Source: Romboutsia sedimentorum (GTDB taxonomy: Bacteria > Bacillota > Clostridia > Peptostreptococcales > Peptostreptococcaceae). From it: DNA of 64,000 nt. The stretch spans positions 62,001 through 126,000 of the forward strand of contig NZ_JASKYM010000003.1 of NCBI RefSeq assembly GCF_030131845.1, read 5' to 3'. The notes below the pieces were generated by a model that was not told the origin of the DNA, ran no database searches, and saw only the letters and a program-made list of their open reading frames with translations. Below are positions 9,458 through 18,796 of this stretch, one piece after another. The position numbers and the translations under genes were made by a program. Every line of letters starts with the position of its first letter. The first letter of the stretch is position 1.

Positions 9458-9486
9458 AGTATAACAATAATGATATTAACTGTCAA
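9458..9486 (-). promoter_or_regulatory. SigA-type promoter of feoAB
   Basis: On the minus strand TTGACA (9486-9481) is followed after exactly 17 bases by TATACT (9463-9458). The start site would fall just before the Fur-like palindrome. Confidence 0.8.
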
Positions 9487-9620
9487 CTAACAATGAGTAT
9501 TTATATATCATTTAATAAGTTTATATATGGTAATTTACAAATAACTATTATTGACAAATTAGAGAAAAATTTGTTATTATGTATATAAAGATAGACAATT
9601 TTGTAATAGTGGTGATCATT

Positions 9621-9785
9621 ATGGTGAGTAGCGAGATAGAAGATTTAAAAAGGGAAATAGAAGCATTAAGAGATGAAATTAATACTTACATAGAATATCC
9701 AGAAATATTTAAAGAAGAATTAGTTGATTCTAGTGGTAAGATAGACATTTTAATAAACAAATATATGAGTTTAAGTAGTAAATAA
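9621..9785 (+). CDS. Spo0E-like aspartyl-phosphate phosphatase family protein
   Basis: This 54-residue protein forms two helices (SEIEDLKREIEALRDEINTYI and SGKIDILINKYMSL) with the layout of Spo0E-family phosphatases, which dephosphorylate Spo0A in the sporulation relay. The usual SQxLD core is degenerate here, reading SSGKID. The start is the ATG after GGTGATC, an 8-base match to the 16S anti-Shine-Dalgarno extension. An earlier in-frame ATG at 9579 lacks a ribosome site. A terminator overlaps the stop. The family call is likely, but phosphatase activity is uncertain given the altered motif. Confidence 0.65.
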   Translation: MVSSEIEDLKREIEALRDEINTYIEYPEIFKEELVDSSGKIDILINKYMSLSSK

Positions 9786-9808
9786 CCCACATATGTGGGT
9801 TTTTTTAC
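9784..9808 (+). terminator. Rho-independent terminator
   Basis: AACCCACAT pairs with ATGTGGGTT with essentially no spacer, followed by a T-run. Confidence 0.75.
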
Positions 9809-9939
9809 GTTTTATATTAACTTAGCATATAAATTAGAAGTGTAGCTTAATATTGAATAGCTTAAGCTTAAAGTGAGAATATTAAATAACTAGAAGAGAT
9901 TTACTATGAAAATTTAGATATTTAAGGAAGCGATTTATT

Positions 9940-10785
9940 ATGTTAAGTAAAATTATAAATTCTATTTTTATTATAATAATTTCATACATTGTCCTAAAGA
10001 TAATACATTATCTTTTAGCTAAGCTATTCAAATTCACTAGATTTGATACAAGATATGAAAATACGCTCTTTAGTGTATTTACATCAATTTCTTATTATAT
10101 TATATTGACAATAAGCATAATATTAGTACTTAGAGAATTTCAAATAGTTGATGTAACTAAATTTGGAACGCTGGTAACTGGAGCAAGTATAGTTGGATTA
10201 ATTGCTGGTGTTGCATCTCAAAGTATATTAAAAGATATATTTAATGGATTTTTTGTATTATTTGAAAAACAGTTACAAGTTGGTGACTTTGTTGTAATAA
10301 ATGAACTTTTTAGAGGTACTGTAGAAGAGATAGGAATTAGAAGTACTAGTCTAAGAGATTGGGATTTAAAAAGAATAACTGTTCCAAATGGAAGTATAAC
10401 TAGTATAAGGAATTACAGTAAAGAAAAAATGAGAGTAGTAGCTCACGTAAGAGTATCTTATGAAGAAGATCCTACAAAGGTGTTAGGGGCATTAGAAGAA
10501 GTATGTGGTATAATGAATGAAACATATAAGGATTATTTGTGGAAATCTAAATGTGGTGAAGTTTGTAGTCCATTTAAGATATATGGGGTAACCGATATAG
10601 AAGATAATCCAGTTGGAGCGAAGTATACAATTACTGGAGTTGTACAATCGTATAAATACTTTTCTGCGCTTAGGGATACTAAGTTACAAATATTAATAGT
10701 ATTTAAAAAGAACGATGTACATGTAGCATATCCTACACATATAAATATATTATATCATGATGATACTAATCAAAAAGAGCTATAA
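9940..10785 (+). CDS. Mechanosensitive ion channel of the MscS family
   Basis: This 281-residue protein has three N-terminal membrane helices (about 3-25, 45-67 and 78-105). The third, with GTLVTGASIVGLIAGVASQSILKDIF, is the Gly/Ala-rich pore helix typical of MscS. A beta domain (QLQVGDFVVINELFRGTVEEIG) and an alpha/beta cytoplasmic domain follow. It releases solutes on hypo-osmotic shock in related systems. It starts at ATG after AAGGAAG and ends in a stem-loop. The next gene is a second membrane protein with its own ribosome site. Confidence 0.92.
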   Translation: MLSKIINSIFIIIISYIVLKIIHYLLAKLFKFTRFDTRYENTLFSVFTSISYYIILTISIILVLREFQIVDVTKFGTLVTGASIVGLIAGVASQSILKDIFNGFFVLFEKQLQVGDFVVINELFRGTVEEIGIRSTSLRDWDLKRITVPNGSITSIRNYSKEKMRVVAHVRVSYEEDPTKVLGALEEVCGIMNETYKDYLWKSKCGEVCSPFKIYGVTDIEDNPVGAKYTITGVVQSYKYFSALRDTKLQILIVFKKNDVHVAYPTHINILYHDDTNQKEL

Positions 10786-10801
10786 ATTTTAGCTCTTTTA
10801 T
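10773..10801 (+). terminator. Stem-loop terminator overlapping the mscS-like stop codon
   Basis: AAAAGAGCTA pairs with TAGCTCTTTT around a 7-base loop, followed by TA-rich sequence. Confidence 0.65.
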
Positions 10802-10842
10802 ACATTTAATTGTAAAATAGGGGGGAGATTAATATTATAGGT

Positions 10843-11502
10843 ATGGTAAGTAATAAAGAGATAATAATAAGATTATTGATAGCCTTAATTATGGGAGGAC
10901 TGACAGGTCTAGAAAGAGAAAAATCACATCAGTTTGCAGGATTTAGGACTCATATATTAGTTTCAGTAGGTTCATGCATTACAGCACTAACATCTCTAGC
11001 ATTATTTCATGATTACAGTTCATATGCAAATATGGATCCTGCGAGATTGACGGCACAAGTGTTATCAGGAATAGGTTTTTTGGGGGCTGGAGCAATTTTA
11101 AAGACATCTAATGGAATAAGAGGGCTAACTACAGCTGCAGGAATATGGGCAACTGCATGTATAGGCATTACTGTAGGATATGGGTACTATGTACTAAGTA
11201 TATCTGCATGGTTATTTGTAATGATAACTCTTTATATTTTAAAGAATATAGACAGCGTTTTGTTTAGAAAAAAGCAAACCATATTTAATGTTAAGGTAAG
11301 TAATATAAATACAATATCTATGCTATATGGAAAATTTGAAAAATCTCAGATTGATGTAAAAAATATAGATATAGAAGATGAAGGCGAAAATTCTTGGAAA
11401 GTAAGTTTTTTCATAGTTTATGATAGAAGAATAATAATAGAAGAGCTAGTAAAAGAATTAAATAAATCAAAAAATATAATAAGTGTAGATTATTTACTAT
11501 AA
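10843..11502 (+). CDS. MgtC/SapB family membrane protein
   Basis: This 219-residue protein shows the MgtC pattern: an N-terminal LIALIMGGLTGLEREKSH segment, then membrane helices with FRTHILVSVGSC and GIGFLGAGAIL, then GIRGLTTAAGIWATACIG. The last ~75 residues form a soluble regulatory domain. MgtC-like proteins influence Mg homeostasis or bind ATP synthase in other bacteria; the role here is unknown. The ATG lies about 15 bases after a GGGGGGAG ribosome site, which is long, but I see no better start. Confidence 0.9.
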   Translation: MVSNKEIIIRLLIALIMGGLTGLEREKSHQFAGFRTHILVSVGSCITALTSLALFHDYSSYANMDPARLTAQVLSGIGFLGAGAILKTSNGIRGLTTAAGIWATACIGITVGYGYYVLSISAWLFVMITLYILKNIDSVLFRKKQTIFNVKVSNINTISMLYGKFEKSQIDVKNIDIEDEGENSWKVSFFIVYDRRIIIEELVKELNKSKNIISVDYLL

Positions 11503-11550
11503 AATAATATAAAATAAGAGATAATTAGAATTGAAGTTGAGGTGTGTGAA

Positions 11551-12396
11551 TTGAAAAAAAACATAAAAATAATAACAGACGGCTCGTGTGATTTCCCGCA
11601 GGAAATACTGGATAGAGTAAAACCAAGCATAGTAGGGATAAATGTGGCTTTTGGAGAAGAACATTATATTGGTGGTGTAGAAATAGATGAAGAAACTTTC
11701 TATAATAAGATGAGAGGTTGTAAGGAATTACCTAAAACTTCAAGCCCTTCACCAGAACGATTTTTAGAAATGTATAATTGCGAAGAAGAAGAAATTTTAG
11801 TGTTTACATTAACATCAAAATTATCAAGTACGTATTCTAGTGCTGTTTTAGCTAAAAACATGTATTTAGAAGATAATCCAGGTAAAAGAATTGAAGTTAT
11901 AGATAGTCAAAGTGGATCGATTGGTGTTGCTTTAATGATTTTAAAATGTAGTGAATTAATTGAGAGCGGAAAAACTATGGATGAAATATTAAGTTACATA
12001 GAAAAATTTAAAGAAGAAATAATTTTCTTTGGAGCATTAGATACATTAGAAAATGCTATAAAGGGTGGAAGAGTTAATGCACTAGCAGGTAAACTTATAA
12101 ACGCACTAAATTTCAAAGTTATAATAAAGATAGAAGATGGATTAGTTAAACCTATAGATAAAGCTAGGGGTGGAAGCAATAGTTTAAAGAAAGCACTTGA
12201 ATATGTTCAAAATAATGTAAATAATCAAATTCAAAGAACAGCTATAATAGGTCACGCTAATTGTCCGGATAAAGCTATGAAAATTAAAAAGATTTTAGAA
12301 GAAAATTTAAATTTTAAGGAAATACTAATAGCAGGCATTGGACCTATAATGGGAACTTTCACATCAGAGGGAGCAATATTAGTATCTGTTTTATAA
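11551..12396 (+). CDS. DegV family fatty-acid-binding protein
   Basis: This 281-residue protein has the DegV layout: KIITDGSCDFP at the N-terminus, TSSPSPERF near residue 63, VFTLTSKLSSTYSSA, then VIDSQSGSIGVALMI and the C-terminal ATIGH/GPIMGTFTSEGA-type motifs. Family members bind fatty acids and can feed acyl groups to the FakA kinase; no kinase gene is nearby. A TTG is taken as the start because GAGGTG sits 7 bases upstream; the earlier GTG overlaps that ribosome site. The gene follows the mgtC-like gene and precedes pepF. Confidence 0.9.
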   Translation: MKKNIKIITDGSCDFPQEILDRVKPSIVGINVAFGEEHYIGGVEIDEETFYNKMRGCKELPKTSSPSPERFLEMYNCEEEEILVFTLTSKLSSTYSSAVLAKNMYLEDNPGKRIEVIDSQSGSIGVALMILKCSELIESGKTMDEILSYIEKFKEEIIFFGALDTLENAIKGGRVNALAGKLINALNFKVIIKIEDGLVKPIDKARGGSNSLKKALEYVQNNVNNQIQRTAIIGHANCPDKAMKIKKILEENLNFKEILIAGIGPIMGTFTSEGAILVSVL

Positions 12397-12431
12397 TTTA
12401 AATAAAATTTTTTGATAAAAGGAGCGAAATC

Positions 12432-14216
12432 ATGGGAATAGATAGAAGTAAAATAGAAGAAAAATTTAAATGGCAAATAGAAAAAATGTATGAAAGCAAA
12501 GAAGCCGTAGAAAAAGATATACAACAAGTAAAAGAGCTTATATCTAAGACTAAAGAGTACAAAGGTAAACTTGGTGATAGTTGGGAAAACTTATATGAAG
12601 CCTTAAATGTATCTGAAAAGGTTTCTCAAATATTACAAAATTTATATGTATATACTCATATGAAACAACATGAGGATACTAGAATAAATGAAAATCAAGC
12701 ACTTGCTACAAAAACAGACATGCTATCAACAGAATTATCAATGGCAACATCATATTTAGTTCCAGAATTATTAAGTATTGATGATGAAAAATTAAAAGAA
12801 TTCTTAAAAAATGAAAAGTTAGATTTTTATAAAAAACATATAGAAGATATATTAAGAGAGAAACCTCATACTTTAAATGAAAGAGAAGAAGAGATATTAG
12901 CGGCAACATCTGATTTATCAGGAATAGCTGAGAATGTTTATGAGATGTTGTCATTTGCAGACTTAGAGTTTCCAGAAATAGAAGATGAGCAAGGTAATAA
13001 AGTAAAACTTACTCAATCTAACTATTCATTGTTCTTAAAAAGCAAAAATCCAAAAGTTAGAAAAGAAGCATTTGATGCTACTTATTTAGTTTATGGAAAA
13101 TATAAAAATACTTTTGCATCAACTTTATATGGTGGAATAAAATCAGAAATATTCTATGCTAAGATAAGAAAATATGAATCTGCACTACAATCGTCTTTAT
13201 TCCAAGATGATATAAGTGTAGATGTATATAATAACCTTATATCTGCTGTAGATGAGAACTTAGATTCTTTAAACAAATATATAAACTTAAGAAAGAAATT
13301 TTTAGGATTAGATGAGTTACATATGTATGATTTATATGTACCATTAACAGATAAATTTGATATGAAGATAACTTATGAACAAGCTCAAGAAATAATAATT
13401 AAAGCATTGAGCCCTCTTGGAGATGAATATTTAAGCTTAATCAAAAGAGCGTTTGATGAAAGATGGATAGATGTATACGAAAATGAAGGTAAGCAAGGTG
13501 GAGCATATTCTTGGGGTAGTTATGATTCTAACCCATATATATTAATGAATTATAACGATGATCTTAATTCTTTATTTACTTTAATACATGAATTAGGTCA
13601 CTCAATGCATAGCTATTATTCAAAACATAATCAACCTTATCTATATTCAAGTTACAAAATATTTGTAGCAGAGGTTGCGTCTACATTAAACGAGCTACTT
13701 TTGATTAATTACTTATTAGAAAACTCTAAATCTAAACAAGAAAAAATATATTTATTAAACTATTATTTAGAACAGTTTAGAACTACAGTATATAGACAAA
13801 CTATGTTTGGCGAATTTGAAAAATTAACTCATGAAAGCGTAGAGGCTGGAGAGCCTTTAACTGCACAAGAGTTTACAAGCATATATTATAAATTAAATGA
13901 AAAATATTATGGTAAATCAACTATAGTAGATGAAGAGATTGGACTTGAGTGGGCTAGAATACCACACTTCTATTCAAACTTCTATGTATATAAATATGCA
14001 ACAGGATTCTCTGCTGCTAGTGCATTAAGTCAACAAATATTAGAAGAAGGCCAATCAGCAGTGGATAGATATATAACATTTTTAAAAAGTGGTGGATCTG
14101 ATTATCCATTGAATCAGTTAAGAGCAGCTGGTGTTGATATGGAGAAAAAAGAATCAATAGATGAGGTGCTTAAAAGATTTAGCAATTTAGTAGATGAGTT
14201 AGAAAAAGAATATTAA
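12432..14216 (+). CDS. pepF: Oligoendopeptidase F (M3 zinc peptidase)
   Basis: This 594-residue cytosolic peptidase degrades oligopeptides. The zinc-binding HExxH motif is in TLIHELGHSMHSYYSKHNQP near residue 385, with the third ligand region FVAEVASTLNE about 25 residues later. The length is the family norm. It starts at ATG after AAAAGGAG, 35 bases downstream of the degV-like gene, so it may share that transcript. A terminator follows. Identification is firm from motif and length. Confidence 0.95.
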   Translation: MGIDRSKIEEKFKWQIEKMYESKEAVEKDIQQVKELISKTKEYKGKLGDSWENLYEALNVSEKVSQILQNLYVYTHMKQHEDTRINENQALATKTDMLSTELSMATSYLVPELLSIDDEKLKEFLKNEKLDFYKKHIEDILREKPHTLNEREEEILAATSDLSGIAENVYEMLSFADLEFPEIEDEQGNKVKLTQSNYSLFLKSKNPKVRKEAFDATYLVYGKYKNTFASTLYGGIKSEIFYAKIRKYESALQSSLFQDDISVDVYNNLISAVDENLDSLNKYINLRKKFLGLDELHMYDLYVPLTDKFDMKITYEQAQEIIIKALSPLGDEYLSLIKRAFDERWIDVYENEGKQGGAYSWGSYDSNPYILMNYNDDLNSLFTLIHELGHSMHSYYSKHNQPYLYSSYKIFVAEVASTLNELLLINYLLENSKSKQEKIYLLNYYLEQFRTTVYRQTMFGEFEKLTHESVEAGEPLTAQEFTSIYYKLNEKYYGKSTIVDEEIGLEWARIPHFYSNFYVYKYATGFSAASALSQQILEEGQSAVDRYITFLKSGGSDYPLNQLRAAGVDMEKKESIDEVLKRFSNLVDELEKEY

Positions 14217-14239
14217 AGGTAAATAATATATTTTAAAGA

Positions 14240-14283
14240 GAAAATCGCAAAATGGTTTATATCATTAAGTGATTTTCTTTTTT
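14240..14283 (+). terminator. Rho-independent terminator after pepF
   Basis: GAAAATCGC pairs with GTGATTTTC (one wobble pair) around a 20-base loop, followed by a long T-run. Confidence 0.75.
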
Positions 14284-14320
14284 TCATATTTAAATTATAT
14301 GTATTTAAATATTTCCGATT

Positions 14321-14367
14321 TTTACACGATTTTAACACACTTTACTTTCAATTAACCTGTTTATAAT
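14321..14367 (+). promoter_or_regulatory. Pho-box-like repeats and -10 of pstS
   Basis: TTTACA at 14321 and TTAACA at 14332 are 11 bases apart; TTTACT at 14341 and TTAACC at 14352 are again 11 apart. A perfect TATAAT follows at 14362-14367 with no good -35, as expected for a promoter activated by PhoP/PhoB. The regulator itself is not in this window. Confidence 0.75.
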
Positions 14368-14451
14368 ATTCACTTAACATAAAAACTGTATTATTAAGTT
14401 GTAATAACAAAGAATATTATAAAAATTAAGATATAAGCGGAGGTACAAAGT

Positions 14452-15279
14452 ATGTTTAAAAAGAAAATAGCAACATTACTAGCAAGTACTGTATTAATAG
14501 GAAGTTTAGCTGTAGGATGTGGATCTAGCTCATCAAATAATGATGCATCAAAAGTTACTGTATCAGGGTCAACTTCAGTTGGGCCAGCAATGGAATCAAT
14601 AGCGGAAAAATTCCAAGAAAAAAATAAAGATATAGCTGTAGAGATACAACAGGTAGGTTCATCAGCAGGAATAAAAAATGCAATTGAAGGAACTTCACAA
14701 ATAGGTATGACATCAAGAGACTTAAAAGATGAAGAGAAAAATGCTGGATTAAAAGAAACTCAAATAGCACTTGATGGTATAGCAATAATAACTCATAAAA
14801 ATAATGAAGTAAAAGACTTAACAATAGATCAAATAAAAGGTATATATACAGGAAAGATAACTAATTGGAAACAGGTTGGAGGAAAAGATACTCCAATAGT
14901 AGTGTTGTCTAGAGAAGATGGTTCGGGAACTAGAGATGGATTCCAAGACAAGCTAGGATTTAAATCAGAAGAATTAATTAAAGAAGCTCAAATAAGTGAT
15001 GGTTCAGGAAATATAAAAAGTACAGTTGCAGGAAATAAAAATGCAATAGGATACATATCATTTGGATATGTTGATGATTCAGTAAATAAATTAAAAGTTG
15101 GTGGAGTAGCATTAACTCCTGAAAATGTTAAAGCAAATAAATACACTATGGCAAGACCATTTATATTAGTTAATAAAGAAGATGCTATGACTGAACAATC
15201 AACTAAATTAATAGATTTTATATTAAGTGATGAAGGTCAAAAAATAATGGAAGAACAAGGCTTTATAAGTGTAAAATAA
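14452..15279 (+). CDS. pstS: Phosphate ABC transporter substrate-binding lipoprotein
   Basis: A 275-residue phosphate-binding protein on the outer face of the membrane. A lipoprotein signal peptide ends in the lipobox LAVGC, with Cys23 as the lipidated residue. The mature protein begins the PstS fold with SGSTSVGPAMESIAE, and phosphate-binding segments TSRDL and SREDGSGTRDGF are intact. It starts at ATG after GGAGG. Pho-box-like repeats lie upstream. A terminator between this gene and pstC probably allows excess production of the binding protein. Confidence 0.95.
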   Translation: MFKKKIATLLASTVLIGSLAVGCGSSSSNNDASKVTVSGSTSVGPAMESIAEKFQEKNKDIAVEIQQVGSSAGIKNAIEGTSQIGMTSRDLKDEEKNAGLKETQIALDGIAIITHKNNEVKDLTIDQIKGIYTGKITNWKQVGGKDTPIVVLSREDGSGTRDGFQDKLGFKSEELIKEAQISDGSGNIKSTVAGNKNAIGYISFGYVDDSVNKLKVGGVALTPENVKANKYTMARPFILVNKEDAMTEQSTKLIDFILSDEGQKIMEEQGFISVK

Positions 15280-15290
15280 ATATTAGTATT

Positions 15291-15319
15291 AAAAAGCACA
15301 TCGAAAGATGTGTTTTTTT
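15291..15319 (+). terminator. Terminator between pstS and pstC
   Basis: The core CACATC-GAAA-GATGTG is flanked by an A-run and T-run and is followed by TTTTTTT. It separates pstS from pstCAB-phoU. Confidence 0.75.
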
Positions 15320-15368
15320 ATTTTATATATTAAAAAAGTAAAGTTTATGTTAAAAATTTAAATACAAT

Positions 15369-15422
15369 TTTACGCTAGCTTAACCTAAACCTAATATGGA
15401 TTTAACGTTTGAGAGTTATTAT
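15369..15422 (+). promoter_or_regulatory. Second Pho-box-like array, upstream of pstC
   Basis: Four hexamers sit on an exact 11-base period: TTTACG (15369), TTAACC (15380), CTAATA (15391) and TTAACG (15402). A possible -10 (TATTAT) follows near 15417. This suggests that pstCAB-phoU has its own phosphate-controlled promoter in addition to that of pstS. Confidence 0.65.
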
Positions 15423-15500
15423 AAACTTATAGCAAGTGAATTCGCAATAATTAATAAGGAAAATTATTTATAATAGTAAGATATTTTGAGGAGGATTTTT

Positions 15501-16421
15501 ATGTTAATGAAGTCTCAAGCAGTAGAAATAGAGAGAAGAGACAATAAAGAGGGCAATAAAAACAAATATATAGCTGAAAAAGTAGCAAAAAATGTATTTA
15601 TGGCAAGTGCATTAATAGCGGTTATAAGTTTACTTTTAATAATAGGGTTTGTATTCTATAAAGGATTAACACCATTTTTATTTAAAGGATACTCATTTAC
15701 AGAATTTATAATGGGTTCAGATTGGGTACCAAGTGCAGATAAATTTGGAATATCATCTATGGTAGCTGCATCAATATTAGCTACAATAGGAGCATTATTA
15801 ATAGGAGTACCAGTAGGAATATTAACTGCAGTATTTATTGCAGAAGTAGCTCCTAAGAAATTAGCTAAAATAATATCACCAGCAGTAGAATTATTAGCAG
15901 GTATACCATCAGTTTTATATGGAGTATTTGGATTAGCAGTTATAGTACCGGCTATACAAAATGTATTTAACCTTCCAAAAGGTCAAAGTCTTTTTGCAGT
16001 AATAATTGTTTTAGCAGTAATGATGTTACCAACAATAATATCAGTATCAGAAACTGCTATAAAAGCAGTACCACAAGCGTTTAAAGAAGGATCATTAGCA
16101 CTAGGTGCTTCAAAAATAGAAACTATATTTAAAGTTGTATTACCAGCTGCAAAATCTGGAATATTAGCGGCAGTTGTATTAGGCGTAGGTAGAGCATTAG
16201 GTGAAACTATGGCAGTAATACTTGTAGCAGGAAATTCGCCAGTAATGCCAACATCTATAATGGATAGTGTAAGACCTCTTACTACTAACATAGCGTTAGA
16301 AATGGGATATGCATTTGGAACTCATCAAGAGATGTTATTTGCAACAGGAGTTGTATTATTCACATTTATATTAATATTAAACATAGTATTAAACAAACTT
16401 TCAAACAAGGCGGTAGATTAG
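15501..16421 (+). CDS. pstC: Phosphate ABC transporter permease
   Basis: This 306-residue inner-membrane permease has six or so hydrophobic helices and the binding-protein-dependent transport signature: EGSLALGASKIETIFKVVLP, followed by a Gly-rich helix with GVGRALGETMAVI. The start is the ATG placed 6 bases after GAGGAGG; an upstream TTG would lie on top of the ribosome site. It is followed one base later by pstA and forms the phosphate channel with it. Its promoter region holds 11-base-phased Pho-box-like repeats. Confidence 0.95.
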   Translation: MLMKSQAVEIERRDNKEGNKNKYIAEKVAKNVFMASALIAVISLLLIIGFVFYKGLTPFLFKGYSFTEFIMGSDWVPSADKFGISSMVAASILATIGALLIGVPVGILTAVFIAEVAPKKLAKIISPAVELLAGIPSVLYGVFGLAVIVPAIQNVFNLPKGQSLFAVIIVLAVMMLPTIISVSETAIKAVPQAFKEGSLALGASKIETIFKVVLPAAKSGILAAVVLGVGRALGETMAVILVAGNSPVMPTSIMDSVRPLTTNIALEMGYAFGTHQEMLFATGVVLFTFILILNIVLNKLSNKAVD

Positions 16422-16422
16422 T

Positions 16423-17247
16423 ATGAGAAAGTTAAAGGAAAATATATTAAAATTATTAGTTTATTTATCAGCGGCATTTACAGTTACTACATTAGTAGTA
16501 ATAGTTGGATATATATTTGTACAAGGAATAGGTGGTATAAACCCAACTTTCTTATTTAGTGATTATTCATCATCAGGAGATGGTGGAATATTACCTATGA
16601 TAGTTACTACATTATATACAGTAGCACTTTCAATAGCAGTAGCAACTCCAATAGGAGTACTAGCAGCAATTTATTTACAAGAATATGCTAAAAAAGGAAA
16701 GATGGTAACAGCAATAAGATTTGCAACTGAAAGTTTGGCAGGAATACCATCAATAATATACGGATTATTTGGAGGAATATTCTTCGTAGTTACATTAGGT
16801 ATGAGGTATTCAATATTATCGGGATCGCTTACAGTAGCAATAATAATATTGCCAGTAATAATTAGAACTACAGAAGAAGCATTAAAAACAGTACCACAAA
16901 GTTATAGAGAAGCATCATTAGCTTTAGGTTCAACTAAGTTTCAAACACTATATAAAGTTGTATTACCAAGTGCAATACCTGGTATATTATCAGGGCTTAT
17001 ATTATCGGTTGGGCGTGTTATAGGAGAATCAGCAGCAATATTATTAACTGCTGGAACAGTAGCTCAAATGCCTGGTGGAATATTTGATAGTGCAAGAACT
17101 TTGACTGTTCACGCATATTTATTAACAAAAGAAAAAGGCGATATATCAGGAGCAGCAAGTATAGGGATTGTACTAATAATAATGGTTTTATTATTAAATA
17201 CGATAGCTAAGGTTATAGCAAAGAAATTAAATAAAGCAAACTATTAA
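16423..17247 (+). CDS. pstA: Phosphate ABC transporter permease
   Basis: This 274-residue partner of PstC has about six membrane helices and the same EAA-loop signature (REASLALGSTKFQTLYKVVLP region and GRVIGESAAILL). The ATG lies one base after the pstC stop, so translation is coupled. The pair forms the membrane channel energised by PstB. No feature is missing relative to the family. Confidence 0.95.
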   Translation: MRKLKENILKLLVYLSAAFTVTTLVVIVGYIFVQGIGGINPTFLFSDYSSSGDGGILPMIVTTLYTVALSIAVATPIGVLAAIYLQEYAKKGKMVTAIRFATESLAGIPSIIYGLFGGIFFVVTLGMRYSILSGSLTVAIIILPVIIRTTEEALKTVPQSYREASLALGSTKFQTLYKVVLPSAIPGILSGLILSVGRVIGESAAILLTAGTVAQMPGGIFDSARTLTVHAYLLTKEKGDISGAASIGIVLIIMVLLLNTIAKVIAKKLNKANY

Positions 17248-17268
17248 TAAATTTTATGAGGTGTAAAA

Positions 17269-18030
17269 ATGAATTCAAATAATATAAAATTAAGTATAAA
17301 TAAGTTAGATTTATTTTACGGAGATAATCAAGCTTTAAAAAATATAAAAATGGATATAAAAGAAAAAAAAGTAACTGCATTGATAGGACCTTCAGGATGT
17401 GGAAAATCAACATTTTTAAGAACTTTAAACAGAATGAATGACCTTATAGAAAATGTAACTATAAAAGGACAAATAGAGGTTGACGGTGAAGATATATATA
17501 AGAGTAATGATGTTATAAAATTAAGAACTAAAGTGGGTATGGTATTCCAAAAGCCAAATCCGTTCCCAATGAGTATATATGATAATGTGTCATATGGACC
17601 TCGTACACAGGGTATAAAGGATAAGAAAAAATTAGATAAAATAGTAGAAGAAAGTTTAAAAGGAGCTGCTATATGGGATGAAGTTAAAGATAGACTAAAA
17701 TCATCTGCCCTAGGTTTATCAGGAGGTCAACAACAACGTATATGTATAGCTAGAGCAATAGCTATGAAGCCAGAAGTTATACTTATGGATGAGCCTACAT
17801 CAGCATTAGACCCAATATCAACTTCTAAGGTGGAAGAATTAATAGAGTCTTTAAAAGATGATTATACAATAGTTATAGTTACTCATAACATGCAACAAGC
17901 TGCTCGTATATCTGATGACACAGCATTTTTCTTAAATGGAGAAGTAGTAGAATTTAGCGACACTAAAACTATGTTTACAAATCCAGATGATAAGCGTACA
18001 GAAGATTATATAACAGGAAGATTTGGATAA
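17269..18030 (+). CDS. pstB: Phosphate ABC transporter ATPase
   Basis: This 253-residue ATP-binding subunit of the Pst transporter carries Walker [10 protein letters not shown] at 40-48, the signature LSGGQQQR near 151 and Walker [13 protein letters not shown] near 169, with a downstream switch His in VTHNMQQ. The [12 protein letters not shown]-terminus and [13 protein letters not shown] loop are characteristic of PstB rather than other ABC ATPases. It starts at ATG after TGAGGTG, between pstA and phoU. Confidence 0.96.
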   Translation: MNSNNIKLSINKLDLFYGDNQALKNIKMDIKEKKVTALIGPSGCGKSTFLRTLNRMNDLIENVTIKGQIEVDGEDIYKSNDVIKLRTKVGMVFQKPNPFPMSIYDNVSYGPRTQGIKDKKKLDKIVEESLKGAAIWDEVKDRLKSSALGLSGGQQQRICIARAIAMKPEVILMDEPTSALDPISTSKVEELIESLKDDYTIVIVTHNMQQAARISDDTAFFLNGEVVEFSDTKTMFTNPDDKRTEDYITGRFG

Positions 18031-18057
18031 ACTAAAAAGAATAAAAGGGGTTTTAAG

Positions 18058-18711
18058 ATGGTTAATACAAACTTAGAATTAAGCATAAATACACTAAAAC
18101 AATACACTATTACTATGATAGCTAGGTGTGAAGAAGCAATATCTAATTCAGTTGAATATATGGTAAATAAAGACTTAGAAGGATCTAGAAAAATTATAGA
18201 AAAAGATGATGAAATCGACAAACTAAGAGAATATATAAGAGATAGAAGTATAGAGTTAATAGCACTAAGACAACCAATGGCTAAGGATTTAAGATATATA
18301 TATGCACTAGGGAATATAGCTATAGAATTAGAGAGAATAGGCGATTATGCAGTAAATATAGCATTAGAAACTTTAAAAATAGGAAATGAGGAATACATAA
18401 AATCATTAGTAGATATTCCTAAAATGGCTCAGGAATGCAAAAATATGCTTGCTGATGTTTCAATAGCATTAGAAAATGAAGATGCAAAATTATGTTATGA
18501 AATTGCTTCAAGAGATGATAAAATAGATGATTTATATGATCAAATTCATATCGATTGTTTAAAAGTAATGAATGAAAAAAAGGGTACAATAACTCAAGGT
18601 GTAAGGCTTTTATTTGTAGGAAGATATTTAGAAAGAACGGGTGACCATATTACAAATGTATGTGAAAAAGTAATATATGCAATAGATGGAGATATGGTAG
18701 AAATAGGATAA
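18058..18711 (+). CDS. phoU: Phosphate transport system regulator PhoU
   Basis: This 217-residue all-helical cytosolic protein links the Pst transporter to the Pho sensor kinase. It has the two tandem three-helix repeats, each with a metal-site motif: IALRQPMAKDLRYIYA then ELERIGDYAVNIA in the first half, and YLERTGDHITNVCE in the second. It starts at ATG after AAAAGGGG, 27 bases after pstB, and ends the operon before a terminator shared with the convergent regulator gene. Confidence 0.95.
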   Translation: MVNTNLELSINTLKQYTITMIARCEEAISNSVEYMVNKDLEGSRKIIEKDDEIDKLREYIRDRSIELIALRQPMAKDLRYIYALGNIAIELERIGDYAVNIALETLKIGNEEYIKSLVDIPKMAQECKNMLADVSIALENEDAKLCYEIASRDDKIDDLYDQIHIDCLKVMNEKKGTITQGVRLLFVGRYLERTGDHITNVCEKVIYAIDGDMVEIG

Positions 18712-18738
18712 ATATTATATTTTGGTTACAAAATTAAT

Positions 18739-18784
18739 GAGGTAGTATATCTTAATGATTAAGTTCATTTTGAAATACTACCTC
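18739..18784. terminator. Convergent terminator between phoU and crp-like gene
   Basis: GAGGTAGTAT pairs perfectly with ATACTACCTC over a 26-base loop. Flanking T-richness is modest. Confidence 0.6.
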
Positions 18785-18796
18785 TATTTGCTTTGA

